Source: an uncultured Actinoplanes sp. (GTDB lineage: Bacteria; Actinomycetota; Actinomycetes; Mycobacteriales; Micromonosporaceae). Taken from it: a stretch of 5,980 bases of DNA. Of the stretch, positions 1-5,964 are shown in pieces (positions within the stretch are counted from its first letter, which is position 1; each line of letters opens with the position of its first letter). The position numbers and the translations under genes were made by a program. Location of the stretch: NCBI GenBank assembly GCA_934667465.1, contig CAKUMG010000402.1, forward strand, positions 1 through 5,980. The letters are read 5' to 3'. The notes under the pieces are model-generated. The model did no database searches. It was given only the letters and a program-made list of their open reading frames with translations, and had not been told where the DNA came from.

Positions 1-1
1 C

Positions 2-829
2 CGCGCCGGCGCGCTGACCGGCACCGGCGCCTGGGCCGGGCACGCCCGGGCGGCCGTCGCGCGCGACCCGGTCCTGTCGACGTTGACCGCCATGCTGCGG
101 CGGACCCGGAACATGCCCGACTTCATCGCCCTGCCGCCGCGCGGCATGGAGACGACCCTCGCGGAGGAACTGACCACGCTGCGCGCCACCCCGCCCGCCG
201 TGGTCGCCCGTGACCTGGCCGCGAGCGTGAGCGACCCGCCGGAACTGCTGACCGACCCGGGCGCGATCGCGGACGCCTTCGAGCGTTTCTGGGCGGCCGC
301 GATCGCCGGCCACTGGCCCCGGCTGCGCGCCGGCCTCGAGCGCGACGTCGTCCGGCGGGCCGGGCTCCTGACCGCCTACGGCTGGCAGCGCGCGCTCGAC
401 GGCCTGCACCTGACGTGGCACGAGGACGGCCGCATCGAGCTGCCCCGGATGCCCGGCCCGTCGCACCGCCTGGACGCCGCCGACCTGCTCTTCGCGCCGA
501 ACGCCTTCGTCTCCGGCTGGCTGGGCCTCGACCCGCCGCGCTCCTACGTGATCGTCTATGCGGCGGCGGGTGCCGCGACCTTCTGGGACCGGCCCGAGCC
601 GGCCGGCCCCGACGACCTCGACCGGCTCATCGGCCGGGCCCGGGCTGCCCTGCTGCGCGCCCTCGCGACGCCCGCCAGCACCAGCCAGCTGGCCGCCGAG
701 CAGGGCCAGGCCCTCGGCGCGGTCGGCGACCACCTCGCGGTGCTGCGGCGCAACGGCCTGGTCAGCCGGGCCCGCAGCGGCCGCTCGGTGCTCTACCGCC
801 GCACCGCGCTCGGCGACGCGCTGGTCTGA
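2..829 (+). CDS. ArsR-like winged-helix transcriptional regulator (DUF5937-type), 5' partial
   Basis: The reading frame is open from the first full codon of the window to TGA at 827-829, giving 275 visible codons. No convincing start or ribosome site is seen, and the residues before the TTG at 83 (ending in DPVLST) read like ordinary protein, so the true start probably lies outside the window. The final 60 or so residues form a winged helix-turn-helix. It has a helix around nt 650-700 (LLRALATPASTSQLA), a recognition helix at about 713-763 (LGAVGDHLAVLRRNGLV) and a wing with SGRSVLYRRT. The long N-terminal part, with PDFIALPP, RATPP, ERDVVRRA and YVIVYAA, resembles the DUF5937 domain joined to ArsR-type HTHs in actinobacteria; this is from memory of the family. 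It probably acts as a cytoplasmic DNA-binding repressor. No metal-binding cysteine cluster is seen, so metal sensing is unlikely. Its target is unknown. It converges on the ABC operon with a 1-nt gap. Confidence 0.8.
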   Translation, partial: RAGALTGTGAWAGHARAAVARDPVLSTLTAMLRRTRNMPDFIALPPRGMETTLAEELTTLRATPPAVVARDLAASVSDPPELLTDPGAIADAFERFWAAAIAGHWPRLRAGLERDVVRRAGLLTAYGWQRALDGLHLTWHEDGRIELPRMPGPSHRLDAADLLFAPNAFVSGWLGLDPPRSYVIVYAAAGAATFWDRPEPAGPDDLDRLIGRARAALLRALATPASTSQLAAEQGQALGAVGDHLAVLRRNGLVSRARSGRSVLYRRTALGDALV

Positions 830-830
830 C

Positions 831-1637
831 CTACGACACTTCGCGGCGCAGGACCCGTAGCGTGCCCAGGATCAGCGGCAGCGCCACCCAGATCGCGACC
901 GCGGTGGCCAGCCGCGCCCACTCGCCCCCGGTCATCGCCGCCGCCTCGTTGAGCGGCACCGACGTGACGTTGATGTCCGCCCACCGCGCCGCCGTCGCGA
1001 TCGGCTTGACGACCTCGGCCAGGATGCTCCACACGGTCGGCAGGGCGAAGTACAGCACGATCGCGAGCGGCGTGTTCATCAGCAGCGCCCCGAAACCGGA
1101 GCCCATCAGCAGGAAGATCACCTGGTTGAGCAGCAGCCGCCCGGCCTGGTCGGCGGTGATGTCCCAGCTGCCGTCGCCGCCGATGCCGATCGCGATGAGG
1201 TTGGCGATCGCGGACAGCGCCGCCGCGGCAAGGGTCGCCATGACGGCGATGAGCACCCCGGCGAGCAGCTTGGCCGCGATCACCCGCCCCCGCGCGGGCA
1301 CCAGCGTGAACGTGGTGAGCGCCGTGCGCTGCGTCCATTCGCTGGTCATGGACAGGATGCCGAGCACCGGCAGGAGAATGGCCGACGGAACCAGCCCGAA
1401 GGCCAGCAGCCCCTGGAAGGTCTGCTCCTCCGCCGGAGCCGCCGCGAGCATGATCGCGGCGGTGCCCGCGGCGGCCAGGCCGATCACGACGAGCAGCCAG
1501 AAGCCGGAGCGGGTGTCGGCGAGCTTGCGCAGCTCGATCAGTGTGAGCCGGGTCATCGGGACGGTGGGGGCGGGCGCGGGCCCTCCCGCACGCTCCGTGG
1601 CCTCCCGGCCGGGAGAAGTGCTCTGCACGGCGGTCAT
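831..1637 (-). CDS. ABC-2 type transporter permease
   Basis: This 268-residue integral membrane protein forms the transmembrane half of an ABC exporter with the ATPase encoded just upstream. About six hydrophobic segments are visible, near residues 46-68, 78-98, 121-152, 170-189, 190-209 and 241-262. Between the second and third lies a conserved-looking cytoplasmic stretch, SEWTQRTALTTFTLVPARGR (residues 99-118), typical of actinobacterial ABC-2 permeases. Residues 1-27 are a Pro/Ala-rich hydrophilic leader that many relatives lack; Met28 (MTRLTLIELRK) would be the usual family start. I keep the longer form because a strong Shine-Dalgarno sequence sits 7 nt before its ATG and the ATG overlaps the ATPase stop (ATGA), indicating translational coupling. 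The gene is last in the minus-strand operon and ends one base from the stop of the convergent regulator gene. The substrate is unknown; drug or lipid export is inferred from the family only. Confidence 0.88.
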   Translation of the reverse strand: MTAVQSTSPGREATERAGGPAPAPTVPMTRLTLIELRKLADTRSGFWLLVVIGLAAAGTAAIMLAAAPAEEQTFQGLLAFGLVPSAILLPVLGILSMTSEWTQRTALTTFTLVPARGRVIAAKLLAGVLIAVMATLAAAALSAIANLIAIGIGGDGSWDITADQAGRLLLNQVIFLLMGSGFGALLMNTPLAIVLYFALPTVWSILAEVVKPIATAARWADINVTSVPLNEAAAMTGGEWARLATAVAIWVALPLILGTLRVLRREVS

Positions 1638-2533
1638 CGGACGGCCTCCTTCACGGAATCACCGGCGGTCAGGGCCAGGAACATCTGCTCGAGCCCGCCG
1701 CCACCGGCCGGGCGCAGCTCGAGCAGCACGAGCCGGGCCTCCGCCGCGACACGCCCGACAGCCTCCGCATCGGCCTGCACGACGACGCCCCCGTCGGTCG
1801 TCCTCGTCCCGGTCAGGCCGGCCTGCGAGAGCGCGGCGCCGAGCGCCTCCATGTCGAGGGCCCGCACGACGGTGCCGGTGGCGGAGAGCAGCTCGGTCTT
1901 GTCCCCTTGAGCCACGATCCGGCCGCCGCCGATCATCACCAGCCGGTCGGCGACCGCCTCGACCTCGCGCAGCAGATGCGAGGAGAGCAGCACCGTGCCG
2001 CCGCGGTCGGCGAAGTCGCGCAGCAGCCCGCGCATCCAGAAGATGCCCTCGGGGTCGAGACCGTTGGCCGGCTCGTCGAGAATCAGGATGCCCGGGTCGC
2101 CCAGCAGCGCATAGGCCAGGCCGAGCCGCTGCCGCATGCCCAGTGAGTACGCCTTGACCCGGCGCTTGGCGGCGATCTTGTTCAACCCCACGCGCTCGAG
2201 GCTCTCGTCGACCCGCTGACTCGGCATGCCCATGGTCATGGCCGCCAAGGTCAGGACCTCTCTGCCCGTACGCCCGGAGTGCTGCGCCGACGCGTCGAGC
2301 AGCACCCCGATCCGGCGCCCCGGGTTGCCCAGGCTCCGGTAGGGTCGGCCGTCGACAGTGGCCGTGCCGGACGTGGGCGGCGTCAGCCCGCAGATCATGC
2401 GCATCGTGGTGGACTTGCCCGCCCCGTTGGGCCCCAGGAAGCCGGTCACCGTGCCCGGCTCGCAGGTGAACGACACGTCGTCCACGGCGGGATGGGACCC
2501 GTACCTCTTGCTCAGGTGGTCTACCGCAATCAT
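1634..2533 (-). CDS. ABC transporter ATP-binding protein
   Basis: This 299-residue cytoplasmic ATPase drives the ABC-2 exporter whose permease follows with a 4-bp overlap. All core nucleotide-binding motifs are present: Walker A GPNGAGKST at residues 34-42, signature YSLGMRQRL at 129-137, Walker B ILILDEP at 149-155 with catalytic Glu154, D-loop NGLD at 157-160 and H-loop His186. The segment at the Q-loop reads GVLLDASAQHSGRT (76-89), the form familiar from actinobacterial drug and bacteriocin-type exporter ATPases rather than a canonical Q-loop. Residues 220-299 form the variable C-terminal region. The start is the ATG opening MIAVDHLSKRYG, where homology to the family begins. The frame stays open far upstream on this strand, but that extension runs antisense through the kinase gene and is Arg/Gly/His-rich nonsense. 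Only a weak ribosome site is visible, inside a perfect palindrome 9 nt upstream. Transcription probably starts in the divergent region 2534-2665. Confidence 0.93.
   Translation of the reverse strand: MIAVDHLSKRYGSHPAVDDVSFTCEPGTVTGFLGPNGAGKSTTMRMICGLTPPTSGTATVDGRPYRSLGNPGRRIGVLLDASAQHSGRTGREVLTLAAMTMGMPSQRVDESLERVGLNKIAAKRRVKAYSLGMRQRLGLAYALLGDPGILILDEPANGLDPEGIFWMRGLLRDFADRGGTVLLSSHLLREVEAVADRLVMIGGGRIVAQGDKTELLSATGTVVRALDMEALGAALSQAGLTGTRTTDGGVVVQADAEAVGRVAAEARLVLLELRPAGGGGLEQMFLALTAGDSVKEAVR
1645..1652 (-). promoter_or_regulatory. Strong ribosome binding site for the permease
   Basis: On the minus strand this reads GAAGGAGG, a near-perfect Shine-Dalgarno sequence, followed by 7 nt and the ATG at 1637-1635. 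It lies inside the last codons of the ATPase gene. It decides the permease start in favour of the 268-residue form over the internal Met28. Confidence 0.8.
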
Positions 2534-2542
2534 GCCGATCAG

Positions 2543-2560
2543 CCTGCCCCGCGGGGCAGG
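2543..2560. promoter_or_regulatory. 18-bp perfect palindrome before the ATPase start (operator or 5'-UTR hairpin)
   Basis: The sequence CCTGCCCCGCGGGGCAGG is a perfect inverted repeat with no spacer and ends 9 nt before the ATPase start codon. On the ATPase mRNA, the arm nearer the ATG (GGGGCAGG) is the only purine-rich candidate for ribosome binding, so a hairpin could hide it. Alternatively the DNA palindrome could be a dimeric repressor site. Either role is inferred; only the symmetry and position are seen. Confidence 0.5.
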
Positions 2561-2579
2561 GTCTCCACAGCGGCCGGGA

Positions 2580-2629
2580 GTAGCGGTTCGGGGGCTACCT
2601 TGGTCGAGGGCAGGCTTCGACTTTGGTCG
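2580..2629. promoter_or_regulatory. Paired dyads in an imperfect 23-bp tandem repeat, possible regulator binding sites
   Basis: Two dyads share the same layout: GTAGC-N9-GCTAC at 2580-2598 and GTCGA-N9-TCGAC at 2603-2621. Their centres are 23 bp apart. At the same 23-bp step, TTGGTCG occurs at 2600-2606 and again at 2623-2629, and 17 of 27 positions match between 2580-2606 and 2603-2629. Paired dyads in a divergent promoter region next to a NarL-type regulator gene would suit a dimeric response regulator. Five-base arms arise easily by chance, so this is tentative. Confidence 0.3.
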
Positions 2630-2653
2630 GTACCGCCCCGCCGGAAGCCCGCC

Positions 2654-2659
2654 TAGGCT
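2654..2659 (+). promoter_or_regulatory. -10 element (TAGGCT) of a leaderless promoter for the kinase operon
   Basis: TAGGCT fits the actinobacterial -10 pattern TANNNT. Six bases (GGCGAC) separate it from the ATG at 2666, so transcription would start at or next to the A of the start codon. No Shine-Dalgarno sequence precedes this ATG, which agrees with a leaderless mRNA. No clear -35 hexamer is seen at the usual spacing, which suggests dependence on an activator or a weak basal promoter. Confidence 0.55.
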
Positions 2660-2665
2660 GGCGAC

Positions 2666-4171
2666 ATGAAGCAGACGGCCTCGGCGGAGCGCTCGCAGGA
2701 CGACAGCTGGATGCTGCCGGCCGCGTTGCGGGGCGAGCGGGTGGCGGCCGGTGCCCCTCCGCGCACGATGCGGGACTGGATCATCGACAGCTTCGCCTTC
2801 ATGCTGTCGCTGGTCTGGGTCTTCTCCAGCATGGGCTGGCTTCTCGTGCCCGACCTGCCCGCGTCGCAGCTCGAGGGCGACCCCAGCTGGCTGGTCGGGC
2901 TCGACCTGGCCACGGGCCTGGTGTTCTCGGCCGCCCTGTGGTGGCGGCGCCGGTGGCCGGTGCAGCTGGCGCTCCTCGGGGTGCTCGTCGCCGCCTACTT
3001 CGTCACCCCGGCCGTCGCCATGATGATCCTGACCTTCACGGTGGCCGTGCACCGGCCGTTCGCCACGGCGCTCTGGCCGGTGATCGCCGCCTGGGTCGGC
3101 AATGCGGTGTTCTATGCGCTCCGGGGCCCCGAGCCGGGCTCCACCTTCCTGGAGTCCGTCGGCTGGGGCACCGCCATCCTGATCATCGCGGTGCTGTGGG
3201 GCGCCACGGTGCGGGCGCGGCGGCAGCTGGTCTTCTCGCTGCGGGAGCGGGCGGAGCGGGCCGAGGCGGAGCAGCAGATGCGCGTCGAGCGGGCAAAGGC
3301 GCTCGAGCGCAACCGGATCGCCCGCGAGATGCACGACGTCCTGGCCCACCGCATCGCCCAGCTCAGCATCTATGCGGGCGGGCTCGAGATGAGCCGCGAC
3401 AAGGTGGTGACCCCCAGGGTCGCCGAGTCCGCCGCGATCATCCGCAAGTGCGCCCACGAGACCATGGCCGACCTGCGCTACGTGATCGGGGTGCTCCGCG
3501 AGCCCGGCGACGGCAGCCTCGGCGACCGGCCGCAGCCCACCCTCGGCGACCTGTCCGCCCTGCTGGAGGAGTCCCGCTCGGCGGGCGCCCGGGTGAGCTT
3601 CGAGTCGGTGGTGGAGCAGCCCGGCACGGTGCCGACCGGCACGGGCCGCACGATCTACCGGATCGTGCAGGAGGGGCTGACCAACGCGCGCAAGCACGCA
3701 CCCGGCGCGGTCGTCCGGGTCCGGGTGGAGGGCGCGCAGGGGCGTGGCCTCTCCGTCGAGGTCCGCAACCCGCTGCCCGTGGCCCCGCCCGCGAAGCCGC
3801 CGCCGGGCACGGGCACCGGGCTGATCGGGCTGGCCGAGCGCGCGGAGCTCGCCGGGGGCACGCTGACACACAGCAAGTCGCCGGGCGGGGAGTTCGTGCT
3901 GGAGGCCTGGCTGCCCTGGTCCGCCGACACCGCTGCCGTGCCGGCGCTGGAGGTCCCGGCAGCCGCGGAGGGCACGCACCTGCCGGGCGGCGGGCGTGCA
4001 TCGGCGGCGGGGCCCGGTGTGTCGGGTGAGAACGGCGGTGACCAAGGCACGGCCGGGAACGCGGCCGGCCTGCTTGGGGCACGCCAGGGCGGGGCAATCG
4101 GCGCACGCGAGAGCGGGGCGACCGGCGCACGCAAGGACAGGGCAGGGGACACGGCGAGGGCGCGGGCATGA
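2666..4171 (+). CDS. Membrane sensor histidine kinase, HisKA_3 (NarL/DesK-type) family
   Basis: This 501-residue two-component kinase autophosphorylates on His and passes phosphate to the regulator encoded next. The N-terminal region has five to six membrane segments (about residues 38-61, 76-93, 99-128, 133-152 and 165-182) with short loops, so it probably senses a cue within or at the membrane. A charged coiled-coil-like linker (183-215) leads to the HisKA_3 dimerisation helix with phospho-acceptor His223 in EMHDVLAH. The HATPase_c domain follows, with N-box Asn340 in RIVQEGLTNARKH and G-box GTGTGLIGL at 381-389. The usual DxGxG segment is replaced by VRNPLP (366-371), as in a subset of actinobacterial kinases. 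The catalytic core ends at EAWLPW (413-418). An 80-residue Gly/Ala/Arg-rich tail follows, with relaxed codon use and a 24-bp tandem repeat. The start is supported by a leaderless -10 element. The stop overlaps the regulator start (ATGA), so the pair is translationally coupled. Confidence 0.92.
   Translation: MKQTASAERSQDDSWMLPAALRGERVAAGAPPRTMRDWIIDSFAFMLSLVWVFSSMGWLLVPDLPASQLEGDPSWLVGLDLATGLVFSAALWWRRRWPVQLALLGVLVAAYFVTPAVAMMILTFTVAVHRPFATALWPVIAAWVGNAVFYALRGPEPGSTFLESVGWGTAILIIAVLWGATVRARRQLVFSLRERAERAEAEQQMRVERAKALERNRIAREMHDVLAHRIAQLSIYAGGLEMSRDKVVTPRVAESAAIIRKCAHETMADLRYVIGVLREPGDGSLGDRPQPTLGDLSALLEESRSAGARVSFESVVEQPGTVPTGTGRTIYRIVQEGLTNARKHAPGAVVRVRVEGAQGRGLSVEVRNPLPVAPPAKPPPGTGTGLIGLAERAELAGGTLTHSKSPGGEFVLEAWLPWSADTAAVPALEVPAAAEGTHLPGGGRASAAGPGVSGENGGDQGTAGNAAGLLGARQGGAIGARESGATGARKDRAGDTARARA
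4091..4138 (+). repeat. Two-copy 24-bp tandem repeat inside the kinase tail
   Basis: Copies at 4091-4114 and 4115-4138 both begin GGGGC and share the core CGGCGCACGC. They keep the reading frame and encode the 8-residue units GAIGARES and GATGARKD. A partial earlier unit (LLGARQG) lies directly before them and a degenerate one (RAGDTARA) after them. The array probably grew by slippage or unequal exchange. Confidence 0.7.
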
Positions 4172-4848
4172 CGGCGAGCAACGGGGAGCGGGCGATCCGC
4201 GTGCTGATCGCGGACGACGACGCGCTGGTGCGGGCCGGGCTCGGGATGATCCTGTCGGGTGCGGACGACGTGGAGGTGGTCGGCGAGGTCGCGGACGGGT
4301 CGGAGGTCCCCGAGGCCGTGGCCGGACACCGGCCGGACGTGGTGCTGATGGACATCCGGATGCCGCGGGTCGACGGGCTCACCGCCACCGAGTCGGTGCG
4401 GCGGCGGGCGGACGCGCCCGAGGTGATCGTGCTGACCACGTTCGACGTGGACGAGTACGTGCTGCGGGCGCTGCGGGCCGGGGCGAGCGGATTCCTGCTG
4501 AAGGACACCGCCCCCGCGGACATCGTCGACGCGGTGCGCCGGGTCGCGGCAGGGGAGGCGACGCTCTCGCCCACGGTCACCCGGCGGCTCATCGCGCACG
4601 TGACCGGGCCCGAACCGCAACCCGATGCCGGCCGGCGGCGGGCGGTCGAGGCCCTCGGCCGGCTGAGCGAGCGGGAGCGCGACGTTGCCGTCGCCCTGGC
4701 ACAGGGCCAGTCCAACGCCGAGATCTCCGTAGAGCTGCACATGAGCGTGGCGACCGTGAAGGCGTACGTGTCGCGGCTGCTCGACAAGCTCGGCATGAAC
4801 AACCGGGTGCAGGTCGCGCTCCTGGTCCACGACGCGGGTCTCAGCTAG
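4168..4848 (+). CDS. NarL/LuxR-family response regulator
   Basis: This 226-residue cytoplasmic transcription factor is the partner of the overlapping kinase. The receiver domain spans about residues 10-125, with the acidic pocket Asp16-Asp18, phospho-acceptor Asp62 in VVLMDIRMP, Thr90 in VLTTF and Lys112 in FLLKD, all at the expected spacing. A linker (about 140-162) leads to a LuxR-type helix-turn-helix at 165-222, from LSERERDVAVALAQGQSN through the recognition helix SVATVKAYVSRLLDKLG. Length and motifs are normal and all key residues are present. The ATG at 4168 overlaps the kinase stop. A modest ribosome site, GGCGAGGG (4153-4160), sits 7 nt before it. By analogy with kinase/regulator pairs placed beside ABC exporters, it probably controls the divergent exporter operon and its own promoter; that is inferred from position. 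Confidence 0.94.
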   Translation: MTASNGERAIRVLIADDDALVRAGLGMILSGADDVEVVGEVADGSEVPEAVAGHRPDVVLMDIRMPRVDGLTATESVRRRADAPEVIVLTTFDVDEYVLRALRAGASGFLLKDTAPADIVDAVRRVAAGEATLSPTVTRRLIAHVTGPEPQPDAGRRRAVEALGRLSERERDVAVALAQGQSNAEISVELHMSVATVKAYVSRLLDKLGMNNRVQVALLVHDAGLS

Positions 4849-4852
4849 GGGG
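4847..4852 (+). promoter_or_regulatory. Ribosome binding site for the serine hydrolase
   Basis: AGGGGG overlaps the last two bases of the regulator's TAG stop and lies 7 nt before the ATG at 4860. It fixes the hydrolase start; the frame is open much further upstream but those codons run through the regulator gene. The overlap with the stop suggests translational coupling. Confidence 0.7.
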
Positions 4853-4859
4853 TGCGCAG

Positions 4860-5882
4860 ATGGGCGGCACGGAGGACCTGGCCGGGGTGATCGACGCGGT
4901 CGCCGGGGAGAGCGGCTTCTCCGGGGTGGTGTCGGTGGACCGCGGCGGCGTGGTGGAGTTCGCCCGGGCGTACGGGATGGCGCATCACGCGCACCGCATC
5001 CGGAACACGGTCGAGACGCGGTTCGGGATCGCCAGCGGGGCGAAGGGGCTGACCGCGCTCGTGGTGGTGCGCCTCATCGAGCAGGGGGTGCTCGCGCTGT
5101 CCACCACGGCCCGGTCGGTGCTGCGGGCCGATCTGCCGCTCATCGACGACCGGGTGACGGTGGAGCAGCTGCTGGCCCACCGGTCCGGGATCGGCGACTA
5201 CCTCGACGAGGACGACGAGAGCCTGGACGTCAACGACTACCTGATGCCGGTGCCGGTGCAGCAGCTCGTGGACGCCGAGGACTACCTGGCGATCCTGGAC
5301 GGTTTCCCTGCCAAGTTCCCGCCGGGGGAGCGGTTCTCCTACTGCAACGGCGGCTATGTCGTGCTGGCCCTGATCGCCGAACGGGCCGCCGGTGTGCCCT
5401 ACCACGACCTGGTGCGGACCCTGGTCTGCGCGCCGGCCGGGATGGGCGACACCGCGTTCCTGCGCTCCGACGAGCTGCCCGACCGCACGGCCACCGGCTA
5501 TGTGCCGGCGAGGGACGGGCGGTGGCGCAGCAACGTGTTCCACCTGCCGGTGCGCGGGGTGGGCGACGGCGGGGCCTACACGACCGCGGCCGACATGAGC
5601 AGCCTCTGGCGAGCGCTGTACGCCGGGAAGATCGTGTCTCCGTCGTGGGCGGCGGAGATGGTGCGGCCGCGCAACGACGTGCCGGGGGAGCCGCTGCGTT
5701 GCGGGCTCGGCTTCTTCCTGCGCGAGAAGCGGGAACAGGTGCTGCTGGTCGGGCAGGATGCCGGGGTGTCGTTCTCGAGCGTCCACGATCCGGCGGACGA
5801 CCTCACCTACACCGTCCTCTCGAACACCTCCGAGGGAGCCTGGCCGCTGCTCAGGCCGCTGCGGGAGCGCTTCTCCGCCTGA
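4860..5882 (+). CDS. Serine hydrolase, beta-lactamase/class C (esterase/D-aminopeptidase-like) family
   Basis: This 340-residue enzyme has the penicillin-binding-protein/class C beta-lactamase fold, which attacks ester or amide bonds with an active-site serine. The nucleophile motif SxxK is Ser59-Gly-Ala-Lys62 in FGIASGAKGL. The second motif YxN is Tyr161-Cys-Asn163. LLAHRSGIGDYL (104-115) is the conserved segment between them. The third motif, usually KTG or HxG, appears as GQDAGVSF (298-305), followed by VHDP and VLSNTSEGAWP. There is no signal peptide or membrane anchor, so it should be cytoplasmic, unlike true beta-lactamases or penicillin-binding proteins. An acidic stretch (DEDDESLDVND, 116-126) follows the LLAHRSG segment. 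Similar proteins of this length are common in actinomycetes, to my recollection, and mostly uncharacterised. It is third in the kinase-regulator operon, 11 nt after the regulator stop. Beta-lactam hydrolysis is possible but not supported; a small esterase or peptidase is equally likely. Confidence 0.88.
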   Translation: MGGTEDLAGVIDAVAGESGFSGVVSVDRGGVVEFARAYGMAHHAHRIRNTVETRFGIASGAKGLTALVVVRLIEQGVLALSTTARSVLRADLPLIDDRVTVEQLLAHRSGIGDYLDEDDESLDVNDYLMPVPVQQLVDAEDYLAILDGFPAKFPPGERFSYCNGGYVVLALIAERAAGVPYHDLVRTLVCAPAGMGDTAFLRSDELPDRTATGYVPARDGRWRSNVFHLPVRGVGDGGAYTTAADMSSLWRALYAGKIVSPSWAAEMVRPRNDVPGEPLRCGLGFFLREKREQVLLVGQDAGVSFSSVHDPADDLTYTVLSNTSEGAWPLLRPLRERFSA

Positions 5883-5940
5883 GCCCGCCTCGGCCCACGC
5901 CGTCCCGGGGCCCAGCGGCACGCAGCGCGGGTCGGAGCAC

Positions 5941-5964
5941 CGAGTCCCGGCGCGCCGGGACTCG
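5941..5964 (+). terminator. 24-bp perfect palindrome, probable terminator hairpin of the kinase operon
   Basis: The two 12-base arms CGAGTCCCGGCG and CGCCGGGACTCG are exact reverse complements with no spacer, 58 nt after the hydrolase stop. In RNA this would form a very GC-rich stem with about a 4-nt loop. No T-tract follows, which is common for actinobacterial terminators. The remaining bases of 5883-5980 show no gene or promoter that I can support. An operator for a gene beyond the right edge is an alternative reading. Confidence 0.6.

Noticed and set aside
1554..1556. Met28 as the permease start
   Set aside because: It matches the usual family start, but the upstream ATG has a strong GAAGGAGG site at 7 nt and an ATGA overlap with the ATPase stop.
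415..2157. Plus-strand 580-residue open frame across the permease and ATPase genes
   Set aside because: It is antisense to two clear ABC genes and is low-complexity Arg/Pro/Ser/Ala sequence, the usual shadow in high-GC DNA.
2534..4045. Long upstream extension of the ATPase reading frame, giving an 803-residue protein
   Set aside because: The extension runs antisense to the kinase, is rich in Arg/Gly/His/Gln without any domain, and the ATPase homology begins exactly at the ATG at 2533.
3438..4830. Two long minus-strand open frames opposite the kinase and regulator
   Set aside because: Both lie antisense to genes with intact motifs, show no recognisable domain and lack ribosome sites; they are composition artefacts.
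3996..4859. Upstream extension of the hydrolase frame, giving a 628-residue protein
   Set aside because: It overlaps the kinase tail and the whole regulator gene in another frame and is Arg/Gly/Ala-rich. A good ribosome site precedes the ATG at 4860, where the hydrolase fold begins.
4845..5921. Minus-strand 358-residue frame opposite the hydrolase
   Set aside because: It is His/Arg/Gly-rich with no domain and mirrors the hydrolase gene, whose active-site motifs are clear.
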